Assembly (NCBI RefSeq): GCF_025685425.1
Contig: NZ_JAGTAS010000027.1
Span: forward strand, 23,288 to 87,287
Length of the DNA stretch: 64,000 bases
Source: Terriglobus albidus
GTDB taxonomy: Bacteria > Acidobacteriota > Terriglobia > Terriglobales > Acidobacteriaceae
Reading direction: 5' to 3'
Position numbers and translations under genes: made by a program. Positions 43,229 through 51,681 of this stretch are shown piece after piece (positions within the stretch are counted from its first letter, which is position 1; each line of letters begins with the position of its first letter). The notes beneath the pieces were generated by a model that did not search any database, was not told where the DNA came from, and saw only the letters and a list, made by a program, of their open reading frames with translations.

Positions 43229-43265
43229 AGATTCTTTCTCGCCGTTTCAGTAAGGCGTTCATATA

Positions 43266-43958
43266 ATGGCCTCCATGCCGCCGTCGAAGAACAAACCCAA
43301 GACCTTCAAAGCCACGCTGGAGCATCTCCAGGGAAATCTGGGATGGGTCGTTGCGTATCTTCCTTTTGATCCGGCGAAGGCCTGGCCGGAGCGGAAGCGG
43401 CTGCGGGTGCGAGGGGATGTCAACGGTCATGCCTTTCGCAGCTCGCTCTTTCCTAAAAGCGGTGGTGGCGGTTTCTTTCTTCTGGTGAACAAGACGATGC
43501 AGAAGGGGGCAAAAGCGGCGCCGGGTTCCGTGGTCACCATCACCATGGAGCCCGATCTGGAGGAGCGTGACTTCGGTGTGCCGCCTACGCTCGTGCCCTA
43601 CCTGAAGAAAGACCGCGCGCTCAAGAAGTTTTATGACGAGTTTTCTGATTCGACCAAACATGACATTGGGCGTTATATGGCAGAGCCCAAAACTCCGGAG
43701 GCCCTGAAAGAGCGTACGGAGCGGTTCCTTGAGCGCGTGATGCTCACCATGGAGGGCGAGCAGATCACGCCGCCTATCCTGGTCATGCTCTTCCGTGAGA
43801 ATCCGCTGGCGGAGAGAGGCTGGGAACTGATGACAAAGGTTCAGCGGCGTAATAGCCTGCTGGCCATCTTCTATTACCGCACGCCGGAGAGCCGCGAGAA
43901 GCGCGCTCGCAAGGTAGTAGAGGAAGCAGTGAAAGTGGCAGAGAAGAAATTGAGATAG
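43266..43958 (+). CDS. DUF1905 + YdeI/OmpD-associated (OmdA) domain protein
   Basis: 230 residues. First half: DUF1905-type beta barrel (FKATLEHLQGNLGWVVAYLPFDPAKAWPERKRLRVRGDVNGHAFRSSLFPKSGGGGFFLLVNKTMQK). Second half: the helical YdeI/OmdA domain (PPTLVPYLKKDRALKKFYDEFSD; the closing NSLLAIFYYRTPESREKRARKVVEEAVK is typical). The middle (RYMAEPKTPEALKERTERFLERVML) is unusual and could reflect a rearranged repeat of the second domain. Function is not established; some relatives are linked to peptide-stress resistance. Its stop codon TAG is the first three bases of a MITE-like element. Confidence 0.75.
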   Translation: MASMPPSKNKPKTFKATLEHLQGNLGWVVAYLPFDPAKAWPERKRLRVRGDVNGHAFRSSLFPKSGGGGFFLLVNKTMQKGAKAAPGSVVTITMEPDLEERDFGVPPTLVPYLKKDRALKKFYDEFSDSTKHDIGRYMAEPKTPEALKERTERFLERVMLTMEGEQITPPILVMLFRENPLAERGWELMTKVQRRNSLLAIFYYRTPESREKRARKVVEEAVKVAEKKLR

Positions 43959-44069
43959 AGCCTTTTCCCTGTTGCTGGGTATCCCGGAAGAGGAGTGCAG
44001 CGGCGTTTTCATTGCGGAAAATGCCCATAGATGAGAAAACCCTACAGTACACCTACAGGAAATGCTCCA
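43956..44069. mobile_element. MITE-like element, copy 4, joining two genes
   Basis: Left end TAGAGCCTTTTCCCTGT (43956-43972), core GGTATCCCGGAAGAGG and GCGGAAAATGCCCATAGATG, right end ACAGGAAATGCTCCA (44055-44069). The arms have decayed relative to copies 1 and 3. The left TAG is the stop codon of the YdeI-like gene, and the right arm holds an ATG (44062) in frame with the DUF3050 gene. Confidence 0.82.
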
Positions 44070-44856
44070 GCATGCGATGCTTAACGACGTGAATGTAGAC
44101 TTTGCCACCGGCCAGTTGGCGCAACTTCAGCAACGGATTCAGCCGCTGCACAATGAGCTGGCTGCGCATCCTCTCTTCTCCTCCTTCCACACGATGGGCG
44201 ATCTGCATCGCTTCATGGAGACGCACGTCTATGCGGTGTGGGATTTCATGTCGCTGCTGAAGGCTCTGCAGCGCGGTCTGACGTGTGTCGACGTTCCCTG
44301 GCTGCCGTCGCCGGATCCCGTCTCCTGCCATCTGGTGAACCAGATCGTTCTGGGTGAGGAGAGCGATGTTTACGCCCATCAGCACATGTCGCACTTCGAG
44401 CTTTATCTGCTCGCCATGCGTTCGGCCGGAGCTTCGACCCAGTCCATCGATGCCTTCCTCGCACTGCTTCGTAGCGGCACGGGCGTACAGAGAGCTCTGG
44501 TCGCTGCTGTTGCTCCCATGGGGGCGGCGGCGTTCGTGCGGCAAACCTTTGCGTTGATTGAGACCGGTAAGCTGCATACCATCGCGTCGGCGTTTACCTT
44601 CGGACGCGAAGACCTGATCCCGGATATGTTCCAGGGCTTTCTCGACCGGCTTGCACCGGAGCTGCAGCCAAAGCTTGAAACCTTCCTCTGGTATCTGAAC
44701 CGGCACATTGAAGTCGATGGCGGCGAGCACGGACCAATGGCCCTGAAGATGGTGGCCAAGCTGTGTGGAAATGATCCGGTACGTTGGCAGGAAGCGGCGG
44801 ATGCAGCGGAGGCAGCACTACAGGCCCGTCTGGCCTTGTGGAACTCGCTGGCGTAA
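44062..44856 (+). CDS. DUF3050 family (heme-oxygenase-like fold) protein
   Basis: 264 residues, all-helical. DUF3050 signatures: LHNELAAHPLFSSFHTMGDLHRFMETHVYAVWDFMSLLKALQ (with a conserved Glu/His set), NQIVLGEESDVYAHQHMSHFELYLLAM, TFALIETGKLHTIASAFTFGREDLIPDMFQGFLD and a late RHIEVDGGEHGPMALKM. The metal-ligand-like residues (E, H, E, H, H) suggest a diiron or heme-oxygenase-like centre, as in newer members of that superfamily; the reaction is unknown. The first ATG lies in a MITE right end. ATG at 44077 (MLNDVNVDF) is an equally good start. Confidence 0.82.
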   Translation: MLQHAMLNDVNVDFATGQLAQLQQRIQPLHNELAAHPLFSSFHTMGDLHRFMETHVYAVWDFMSLLKALQRGLTCVDVPWLPSPDPVSCHLVNQIVLGEESDVYAHQHMSHFELYLLAMRSAGASTQSIDAFLALLRSGTGVQRALVAAVAPMGAAAFVRQTFALIETGKLHTIASAFTFGREDLIPDMFQGFLDRLAPELQPKLETFLWYLNRHIEVDGGEHGPMALKMVAKLCGNDPVRWQEAADAAEAALQARLALWNSLA

Positions 44857-44905
44857 ATTGGGTCGGCGACAAGAAGTTCTATTTTGATCGGAATTTCAGG
44901 GCTTC

Positions 44906-44943
44906 CTTACCCACCCTAGCGTTGCGAGGGTGGGGCACCCGGC
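44906..44943. repeat. GGGGCACCC-type repeat end
   Basis: CCCACCCTAGCG followed by TTGCGAGGGTGGGGCACCC: an imperfect hairpin ending in the inverted form of the GGGTGCCCC motif. A near twin lies at 54408. It falls between convergent genes. Confidence 0.55.
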
Positions 44944-44984
44944 TTGTGAAACGCAACTAGCAACCAGGAACTAGCAACCAGCAA

Positions 44985-45518
44985 CTATTTGGTTTCTTCC
45001 AGATAGATCTTCGTGTAGTCGAGATAGTTGTTGGCGTATTGCAGAATCATCTCGCGGTCTTTGTCGTCGAGCTGGCGGCGGACCTTGCCCGGCAGACCGG
45101 CCACCAGGGAACGCGGCGGAATGACGGTGCCCTCCGGAATCAGGGCTCCTGCCGCAATGATGGAGCCTTCGCCAATCCGTGCGCCGTTAAGGATAGTGGC
45201 GTGCATGCCGACCAGGACAGCGTCCTCGACCGTGCATCCATGGACAACGGCTGAGTGGCCGATGGTGACCAACTCACCGATATGGACCGGGTGGACATAG
45301 CGCATGCCGTGCAGCACGGCGCAGTCCTGGATATTGGTCTTCGATGCGATGCGGATCGCATTGACGTCGCCGCGGACAACGGCATTCATCCAGACGGAGC
45401 TGTGATCGCCGAAGGTGACATCGCCGATCACCTGCGCGGATTGATCGATATAGCAGCCCTGGCCAACAATGGGCGTCTTTCCCTGATAGGAGCGGATCAT
45501 GCGCTCGATTCTACTCAC
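44985..45518 (-). CDS. Gamma-carbonic-anhydrase-family left-handed beta-helix protein
   Basis: 177 residues made of hexapeptide repeats: IVGQGCYIDQSAQVIGDVTFGDHSSVWMNAVVRGDVNAIRIASKTNIQDCAVLHG, then GELVTIGHSAVVHGCTVEDAVLVGMHATILNGARIGEGSIIAAGALIPEGTVIPPRSLVAGLPGKVRR. The three zinc-ligand histidines fall in LHGM and GHSAVVHG, as in the YrdA/CaiE-type group. Carbonic anhydrase activity is not certain for this subgroup. The GTG at 45518 overlaps the stop of the upstream DUF6249 gene (GTGA); ATG at 45500 is the alternative. Operon with DUF6249. Confidence 0.88.
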   Translation of the reverse strand: MSRIERMIRSYQGKTPIVGQGCYIDQSAQVIGDVTFGDHSSVWMNAVVRGDVNAIRIASKTNIQDCAVLHGMRYVHPVHIGELVTIGHSAVVHGCTVEDAVLVGMHATILNGARIGEGSIIAAGALIPEGTVIPPRSLVAGLPGKVRRQLDDKDREMILQYANNYLDYTKIYLEETK

Positions 45519-45952
45519 TCTTCGCCGACGACAAGACCCAGGCGCTCCATCTCACGCGCCTGAATCTTGTAGTCGATCCAGAATCCGATGCCGATTGCTA
45601 CCGGAATCAAACCACCGGCCGCGCCTGCCAGGATCTCCCGGACCTGGAGAATCAGGGTCAGCATAAGACATGTGGCGATGATGCCGACGCCGACGGCCAT
45701 CAGAATCAGGGCTGCACGGCGCGCATTCTTCATACCGCGCAGAGGGTCCCCACGTTCCTGCTCGGCACGTTCTACCGCGCCGAAGACCTTCTCGATTTGC
45801 TCGAGGGGAATGCCTCGCTGCAGCGCAGCCATCCGTTGCTCCACTTTGAGTTTCTTTTCGTGATAGCCCGAGACCATACCGCCGACGCCGAGGATGACGA
45901 TCATGGCGAAGGCTGCTACCGGAATAACGAATGGGGTGTGTAGTACTTCCAT
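45515..45952 (-). CDS. DUF6249-like membrane protein
   Basis: 145 residues from the ATG with a full AAGGAGG ribosome site 7 nt upstream. One membrane helix near the start (FVIPVAAFAMIVILGVGGMVSG), a charged cytoplasmic coil (YHEKKLKVEQRMAALQRGIPLEQIEKVFGAVERAEQERGDPLRGMKNARR), then two close hydrophobic helices (ALILMAVGVGIIATCLMLTLIL and LAGAAGGLIPVAIGIGFWIDY). The EQRMAALQRGIPLEQI stretch is the recurring signature of DUF6249 proteins, which often sit beside ECF sigma factors. Here the divergent neighbour is an ECF sigma with its own membrane partner. Confidence 0.78.
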   Translation of the reverse strand: MEVLHTPFVIPVAAFAMIVILGVGGMVSGYHEKKLKVEQRMAALQRGIPLEQIEKVFGAVERAEQERGDPLRGMKNARRAALILMAVGVGIIATCLMLTLILQVREILAGAAGGLIPVAIGIGFWIDYKIQAREMERLGLVVGEE

Positions 45953-45996
45953 CTGCTGTACCTCCTTGTGTTCTGCGGGCGTAAGACTGTAAGGCG

Positions 45997-46644
45997 ATGA
46001 GAAAGTTTCAGGCGATATGGGTGAAACTTTCGGCGACAATCTCAGTCCTACCGACTTTGCAGACCAGCGCCCAATTCGAACAGATCGTGCAAGAACACCA
46101 GCAGCAGGTCTTCCGCACCCTTGCCCGGCTGGTGAACCGCCGGGAAAATCTGGAGGATCTGGCGCAGGAGGTGTTTCTGCGGCTGTACCGGGCGCTGCCC
46201 ACATTTCGAGGTGAGGCGATGCTGTCGACCTATCTGTATCGCATTACGGTGAACGTAGCGCAGGATGAGTGGAAGCGCCGCCGCCGTGTCGACGACCCGC
46301 TGCTTCCCATGTCGGCAGGAGAAGAGGACGGCGGTCCAACGCTTGAAGATCGGCTGGCGCATCGGGATCCGGGGGCGGAGCAGCAGCTTCTCTCTGAAGA
46401 GTTCTGGTCGATGGTGCAGCAGCAGATGATGACGCTGACTCCAGTAGAGCGGACCGTGCTGATCCTCTTCCATCAGGAAGAGCAGACCTACGAACAGATC
46501 GCGCTGACGCTGAATCTCCCGATTAATACCGTGCGGACGCATCTGCACCGTGCTCGCACACGTCTGAAGCAGAGAGTAGAGCAGGCGATGGAGCCGGAAA
46601 CAGCGAAATCCGCTGTTAGGATCAACGAAAGGGTAAGGGCATGA
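45997..46644 (+). CDS. ECF-type RNA polymerase sigma factor
   Basis: 215 residues. Region 2: FEQIVQEHQQQVFRTLARLVNRRENLEDLAQEVFLRLYRALPTFRGEAMLSTYLYRITVNVAQDEWKRRRR (-10 recognition and core binding). Region 4: SMVQQQMMTLTPVERTVLILFHQEEQTYEQIALTLNLPINTVRTHLHRARTRLKQRVE (helix-turn-helix, -35). The acidic linker (SAGEEDGGPTLEDRLAHRDPGAEQQ) is usual. It overlaps the following small membrane protein by ATGA. The divergent DUF6249 gene starts 44 bp away, so all may be under common control. Confidence 0.92.
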   Translation: MRKFQAIWVKLSATISVLPTLQTSAQFEQIVQEHQQQVFRTLARLVNRRENLEDLAQEVFLRLYRALPTFRGEAMLSTYLYRITVNVAQDEWKRRRRVDDPLLPMSAGEEDGGPTLEDRLAHRDPGAEQQLLSEEFWSMVQQQMMTLTPVERTVLILFHQEEQTYEQIALTLNLPINTVRTHLHRARTRLKQRVEQAMEPETAKSAVRINERVRA

Positions 46645-46964
46645 CTGAAGATCTCGACCGGAATCAGAATCTCGATCTCCGCATCGCGGAGGCCCTTGAC
46701 CGTGGACCGCATGTCATCGTGCCTGAGGGGTTCGCGGCGCGTCTCGCATCTCGTCTGCCGGAGCAGGCGCCGGCCCGCTCGATGATGCCGGTCTTTCGCT
46801 ACACCTACTCACGGCGGCTGGCCATGGTGTGCGTAGCATTATTGGCTATGGTTCTGCTGGTGGTGGCTACATCCAGGCCATCGAACTTCACCCTGGCGGA
46901 GGCAATTTTTGTGGGCGAACTGGCGTTGCTGACCCTGTGGCTTTTCTCCCGGCGAATGGCATGA
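46641..46964 (+). CDS. Small membrane protein, probable partner of the ECF sigma
   Basis: 107 residues. The cytoplasmic N-terminal ~60 residues (MTEDLDRNQNLDLRIAEALDRGPHVIVPEGFAARLASRLPEQ) are followed by two hydrophobic helices (RRLAMVCVALLAMVLLVVA and AEAIFVGELALLTLWLF). The PEGFAARLASRLP segment is like that in short anti-sigma-type proteins seen behind Acidobacteriota ECF genes. No zinc-binding HxxxCxxC motif is present, so it is not a ZAS anti-sigma. Coupling by ATGA overlap implies equimolar synthesis with the sigma. Anti-sigma role is inferred only. Confidence 0.72.
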   Translation: MTEDLDRNQNLDLRIAEALDRGPHVIVPEGFAARLASRLPEQAPARSMMPVFRYTYSRRLAMVCVALLAMVLLVVATSRPSNFTLAEAIFVGELALLTLWLFSRRMA

Positions 46965-47072
46965 TCCGGTTGCACCATTTCCGGTGCAGAACGCTGGATT
47001 TCCTGGCAATTGGCCGAAAATCAGATATTCTTAGATGATCCCTTATCGGGACGGGAGTGAGGTGTATCTCCA

Positions 47073-47270
47073 TTGGCAGAGGTTCGAGTTCAAGAAGGCG
47101 AACCCCTTGAAAATGCCCTGCGCCGTTTTAAGCGCAAGGTGCAGCAGGAAGACATTATCAAGGAAGTAAAGCGTCATTCCTTCTACCTGAAGCCGGGTGA
47201 AAAGCGGCGTGTAAAGGAAGCCCTGGCCCGCAAGCGCAACCGCAAGAAGTCGCGCAAGGAGCAGGACTAA
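47073..47270 (+). CDS. rpsU: 30S ribosomal protein S21
   Basis: 65 residues: MAEVRVQEGEPLENALRRFKRKVQQEDIIKEVKRHSFYLKPGEKRRVKEALARKRNRKKSRKEQ, the standard S21. The start is TTG with GGGAGTGAGGTG about 11 nt upstream; no ATG lies nearby in frame. S21 is needed for mRNA initiation complexes, and a TTG start with a loose ribosome site may keep its level low. A stem-loop follows the stop. Confidence 0.93.
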   Translation: MAEVRVQEGEPLENALRRFKRKVQQEDIIKEVKRHSFYLKPGEKRRVKEALARKRNRKKSRKEQD

Positions 47271-47280
47271 CCGCAGTACC

Positions 47281-47315
47281 GGCAGGACCGCGGCACGGAT
47301 GCCGGCGGTCCTGCC
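47281..47315 (+). terminator. Stem-loop after rpsU
   Basis: GGCAGGACCGC (47281-47291) pairs perfectly with GCGGTCCTGCC (47305-47315), with an inner GGC/GCC. No U-run follows, so it is an mRNA 3' end signal or a factor-dependent terminator candidate. Confidence 0.6.
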
Positions 47316-47514
47316 ATCGAAAGATGATGAACTTCTCCGTCGAGGTCTTCTCTTGTCCCCGGCGACTTTCGGCGTAAGTAAGCCGTCTAATGGAAGATAC
47401 GGAGCCGGTTCCACGGCTCTCCGGGCCCAAGCACTGACAAAGAAATAGGTTTATGGTTTCTACGCGCTGTCTGGCGTGATGCCTTCTTTTACGTTAGTAA
47501 CGAAAGAAGCCCCC
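47316..47514. other. Intergenic region between rpsU and the zinc-ribbon gene
   Basis: No open frame to support. It contains a hairpin GGAGCCG/CGGCTCTCC (about 47400-47421) and a GGCGACTTTCGGCGTAAG stretch. Could carry a leader RNA for the zinc-ribbon gene; nothing familiar. Confidence 0.35.
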
Positions 47515-47856
47515 ATGGAGTTTGTGGACCGTATTCTGAAGTGCTCCGACTGTGGCAGTGAGTTCGTCTTCACTGCCGGGGAACAGCTATTTTTCTTCGA
47601 CAAACAGTTCAAGAACGATCCCAAGCGCTGCAAGCCCTGCAAGGCGAAGCGGGCAGCGCGGGGAACCGGTTCTGCTCCTAACACTCGAACTGAGACGCGC
47701 ACGCAGTGCAGCGAGTGTGGCGTAGAGACGACCGTGCCCTTCAAACCGACGCAAGGACGCCCCGTCCTCTGCCGTCAGTGTTTCCAGCAGAAGCGCCCGG
47801 TAGCCGCCGTAATTGCGGTACCAGATCCCTCCAGCACGCCGATCGCACAGGCTTAG
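47515..47856 (+). CDS. Double zinc-ribbon protein (CxxC-x-CxxC type)
   Basis: 113 residues from the ATG of MEFVDRILKC; an upstream GTG/ATG pair is also open. First ribbon: CSDCGSEFVFTAGEQLFFFDKQ to RCKPCKAKR (two CxxC pairs). Second: CSECGVETTVPFKPTQGRP to LCRQCFQQKRP (two CxxC pairs). The FVFTAGEQLFF and VPFKPTQGRPVLC phrases define a family of paired zinc-ribbon proteins found in soil bacteria, perhaps nucleic-acid binding. No catalytic domain. The tail (VAAVIAVPDPSSTPIAQA) is non-conserved. Confidence 0.78.
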   Translation: MEFVDRILKCSDCGSEFVFTAGEQLFFFDKQFKNDPKRCKPCKAKRAARGTGSAPNTRTETRTQCSECGVETTVPFKPTQGRPVLCRQCFQQKRPVAAVIAVPDPSSTPIAQA

Positions 47857-47916
47857 AACTGTATCGATAGAAAAACGGCGAAGGAACACACTGCTCTTCC
47901 AACCTTGCAGAGCCCT

Positions 47917-47998
47917 TTGTTTGTCATTTTCGGAGCTGCGGGATCCTGGCCTTTGCTGGCTTGGGGTAAAGCGTAGCGGAGAATCTGCTTTCTAATAG
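47917..47998. repeat. Decayed GTCATTTTCGGAG / AATCTGCTTTCT fold-back
   Basis: Starts GTTTGTCATTTTCGGAG and ends CGTAGCGGAGAATCTGC. Related to the repeat at 27194, but the arms no longer pair well. Confidence 0.5.
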
Positions 47999-48015
47999 CT
48001 CTGCATAAAAGGTTT

Positions 48016-48287
48016 GGTACCTCAGCGGCTGAAGCCGCTTTCCTATTACCTCCCGGTACGGGACGCTGAAAGCCGTCCCCTTAAGCAAGACATTCGCGCG
48101 TTGCGGGAACATAGAAGCGATCTCTTAGATTGTGAGGCAGACTTTCTAAGAGTCGTCGCCAATCACTCGAATGAACTTGTTCATCCGAGTGATCGATCGC
48201 GCAATGCGTGATCGTCTTGCTTAAGGGCATGGCTTCAGCCATGCGTACCAAGTCCGGCAAAGACACGGCTTCAGCCGCTGAGGTACC
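48016..48287. repeat. Palindromic element with GGTACCTCAGCGGCT ends, copy 2
   Basis: Perfect outer arms GGTACCTCAGCGGCTGAAGC (from 48016) and its inverse ending GCCGCTGAGGTACC (48287). Inner arms CCTTAAGCAAGACATTCGCG and its partner GTCTTGCTTAAGGGC (48213-48227). The ATTCGCGC triloop is in the left half (48092-48110), opposite to copy 1. ~272 bp. Confidence 0.82.
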
Positions 48288-48757
48288 AAACTTTTATGCC
48301 AGGAAGATTCCTTTCAAACGTTCCCCTCCGCTTCAATCAGCTTGATCTCCACCGCCGGCACCATCCATGGACGCTCTTCCTCCGGGATAAGAACTGGTCG
48401 AGAGGCAGTTTCTGCGGCTCTGGTCGATGACCAGCGCAATCAATAACATCACCAGACTCCTGGAGCGAATCATAGGGAGTTCCTCGGCGAAGTCTGAGAT
48501 TAAACGGATTTGGCGGGGTTCAGCGGGATCTTTGACGAGCGGTGAAATAGCTCCATAGGCGTGCCCGTTATCTTGCACGGTGCTAACGGCCCGCCTATAA
48601 TTTCGTCAGTTCCCTGAGAGCAGCGCCATCTCGTTTCACCCCCGCGACAACCGGCTGAACGATGGAGAGCGGTCGAGTCGCCGCATCGCATGCACGCAGG
48701 AACCAAGGTGTAGAGGTATACGGGTCACATCGACCATCAAGGAGTTTCACCATCCGC
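48288..48757. other. Gene-poor gap upstream of ompH
   Basis: On the minus strand, 48314-48420 reads as an open tail (PVLIPEEERPWMVPAVEIKL and a few more residues, then stop) with no start or upstream continuation. It may be the remnant of a lost gene. The stretch 48600-48757 is presumably the ompH promoter and leader; no clear boxes. Confidence 0.3.
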
Positions 48758-49432
48758 ATGAATCGTAACGTTCTTCTCATTTCCGCGATCGCCGCCGGCA
48801 TCGCGGCTCCCGCTCTGGCACAGACCGCCGCTCCGCAGGCCGCTGCTCCCGCTGCGGCGCCGCAGCAGGTGAAGCCCGAAGCCGTTCCCGCGAAGATCGC
48901 TCTGATCGCCTTCGAGCAGGTGGTTCTGGCCACCAACGAGGGCCAGCAGGCAGTCGCCACTATCCAGAAGAAGTACGAGCCCACCAAGGCCAAGATCGAA
49001 GCTGCGGGTAGCGAGGTCGATTCACTGAAGAAGCAGCTCCAGAGCGGTACCAACCTCTCGGACGATGAGAAGGCCAGCCGCGCCCGCACCATCGACACGA
49101 AGGAAAAGCAGCTCAACCGCGATGCCGAGGATGCACAGGCTGCTTACAACCAGGATCTGCAGGAAGCTATCAGCAAGATCGCCGGCAAGGTAAGCCAGGT
49201 AGCCCAGCAGTATGTTGCCAAGAATGGCTACACGCTCCTGATCGACATCGGCAGCCAGCAGAGCAATGTCATGTGGGCGACTCCGAACACCGATATCTCG
49301 CAGGCCGTTGTGGATGCCTACAACACGCAGTCCGGTGTTGCTGCTCCTCCGCCGTCCGCTCCGTCGGCCACCAAGCCGGCAACGCCGCGTCCGTCGACGA
49401 CGCCGCATCCGTCGACGACGCCGAAGAAGTAA
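48758..49432 (+). CDS. OmpH/Skp-family periplasmic chaperone
   Basis: 224 residues. Signal peptide MNRNVLLISAIAAGIAAPALAQ, then an Ala/Pro/Gln linker, a short strand AKIALIAFEQVVLATNEGQQAVATIQKKY, a long coiled-coil (EPTKAKIEAAGSEVDSLKKQLQ ... LNRDAEDAQAAYNQDLQEAI), and closing strands GYTLLIDIGSQQSNVMWATPNTDISQAVVDAYN. This is the Skp tentacle layout: it holds outer-membrane proteins in the periplasm. The tail (PPPSAPSATKPATPRPSTTPHPSTTP) is an unusual Pro/Thr extension. AAGGAG lies 13 nt upstream of the ATG, rather far. Terminator follows. Confidence 0.87.
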   Translation: MNRNVLLISAIAAGIAAPALAQTAAPQAAAPAAAPQQVKPEAVPAKIALIAFEQVVLATNEGQQAVATIQKKYEPTKAKIEAAGSEVDSLKKQLQSGTNLSDDEKASRARTIDTKEKQLNRDAEDAQAAYNQDLQEAISKIAGKVSQVAQQYVAKNGYTLLIDIGSQQSNVMWATPNTDISQAVVDAYNTQSGVAAPPPSAPSATKPATPRPSTTPHPSTTPKK

Positions 49433-49457
49433 AACAGATTCCGCGAAACCAAACCAA

Positions 49458-49487
49458 AAGGGCCGGAGGATATCCTCCGGCCCTTTG
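49458..49487 (+). terminator. Intrinsic terminator of ompH
   Basis: AAGGGCCGGAGGA pairs with TCCTCCGGCCCTT across a two-base centre, followed by TTGCG; strong and symmetric. Confidence 0.85.
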
Positions 49488-49759
49488 CGTATTCCTGTGG
49501 AAAATTCTGTGGATCACTTTTGGGTATCGGCGGGAAAACGCGGATCCGTTGTTGAAGAATGCACTATCTATGGTTCGGAGTAGGCGTGTAAGGGACTTGT
49601 TTTCATTGATTTAAAGGAATTGTTTGACAGCGGGGCAGAGATGGTTTTGGGCTTTTTCCCATTACGGACCGGGAGCAGGCTTTCCACAGATCGTGTTACA
49701 CCACCGTTAATGATCCTGCTGAATCTAAAGAGACAATCGTCCGGGACGGCAGTGCAAGC
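49488..49759. other. Intergenic gap between convergent ompH and lepA
   Basis: No gene. Contains the words GTGGAAAATTCTGTGGATCA and CTTTCCACAGATCGTG (one DnaA-box-like TTTTCCACA on the minus strand). Single box, no AT-rich unwinding region or dnaA/dnaN nearby, so not called an origin. Confidence 0.4.
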
Positions 49760-51562
<1,803 letters not shown>

Positions 51563-51681
51563 CTCGGGTGGGAACAGCCTCAACCTCCATCTTAACATCC
51601 GCGTGGGCTGGAAGGACCGCAACCATTGGGAGAAGCCGGCGTCATACAATGAGCAGGAACTGCGTGCGTCGATCTAACTCC

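Noticed and set aside
47316..47514. tRNA-like fold near the GGAGCCG/CGGCTCTCC hairpin
   Set aside because: No acceptor stem, T-loop GTTCGAATC or anticodon arm can be drawn.
49488..49759. Possible replication origin because of DnaA-box-like words
   Set aside because: Only one full match (TTTTCCACA) and two weak ones, no AT-rich region, and no dnaA, dnaN or gyrB nearby.
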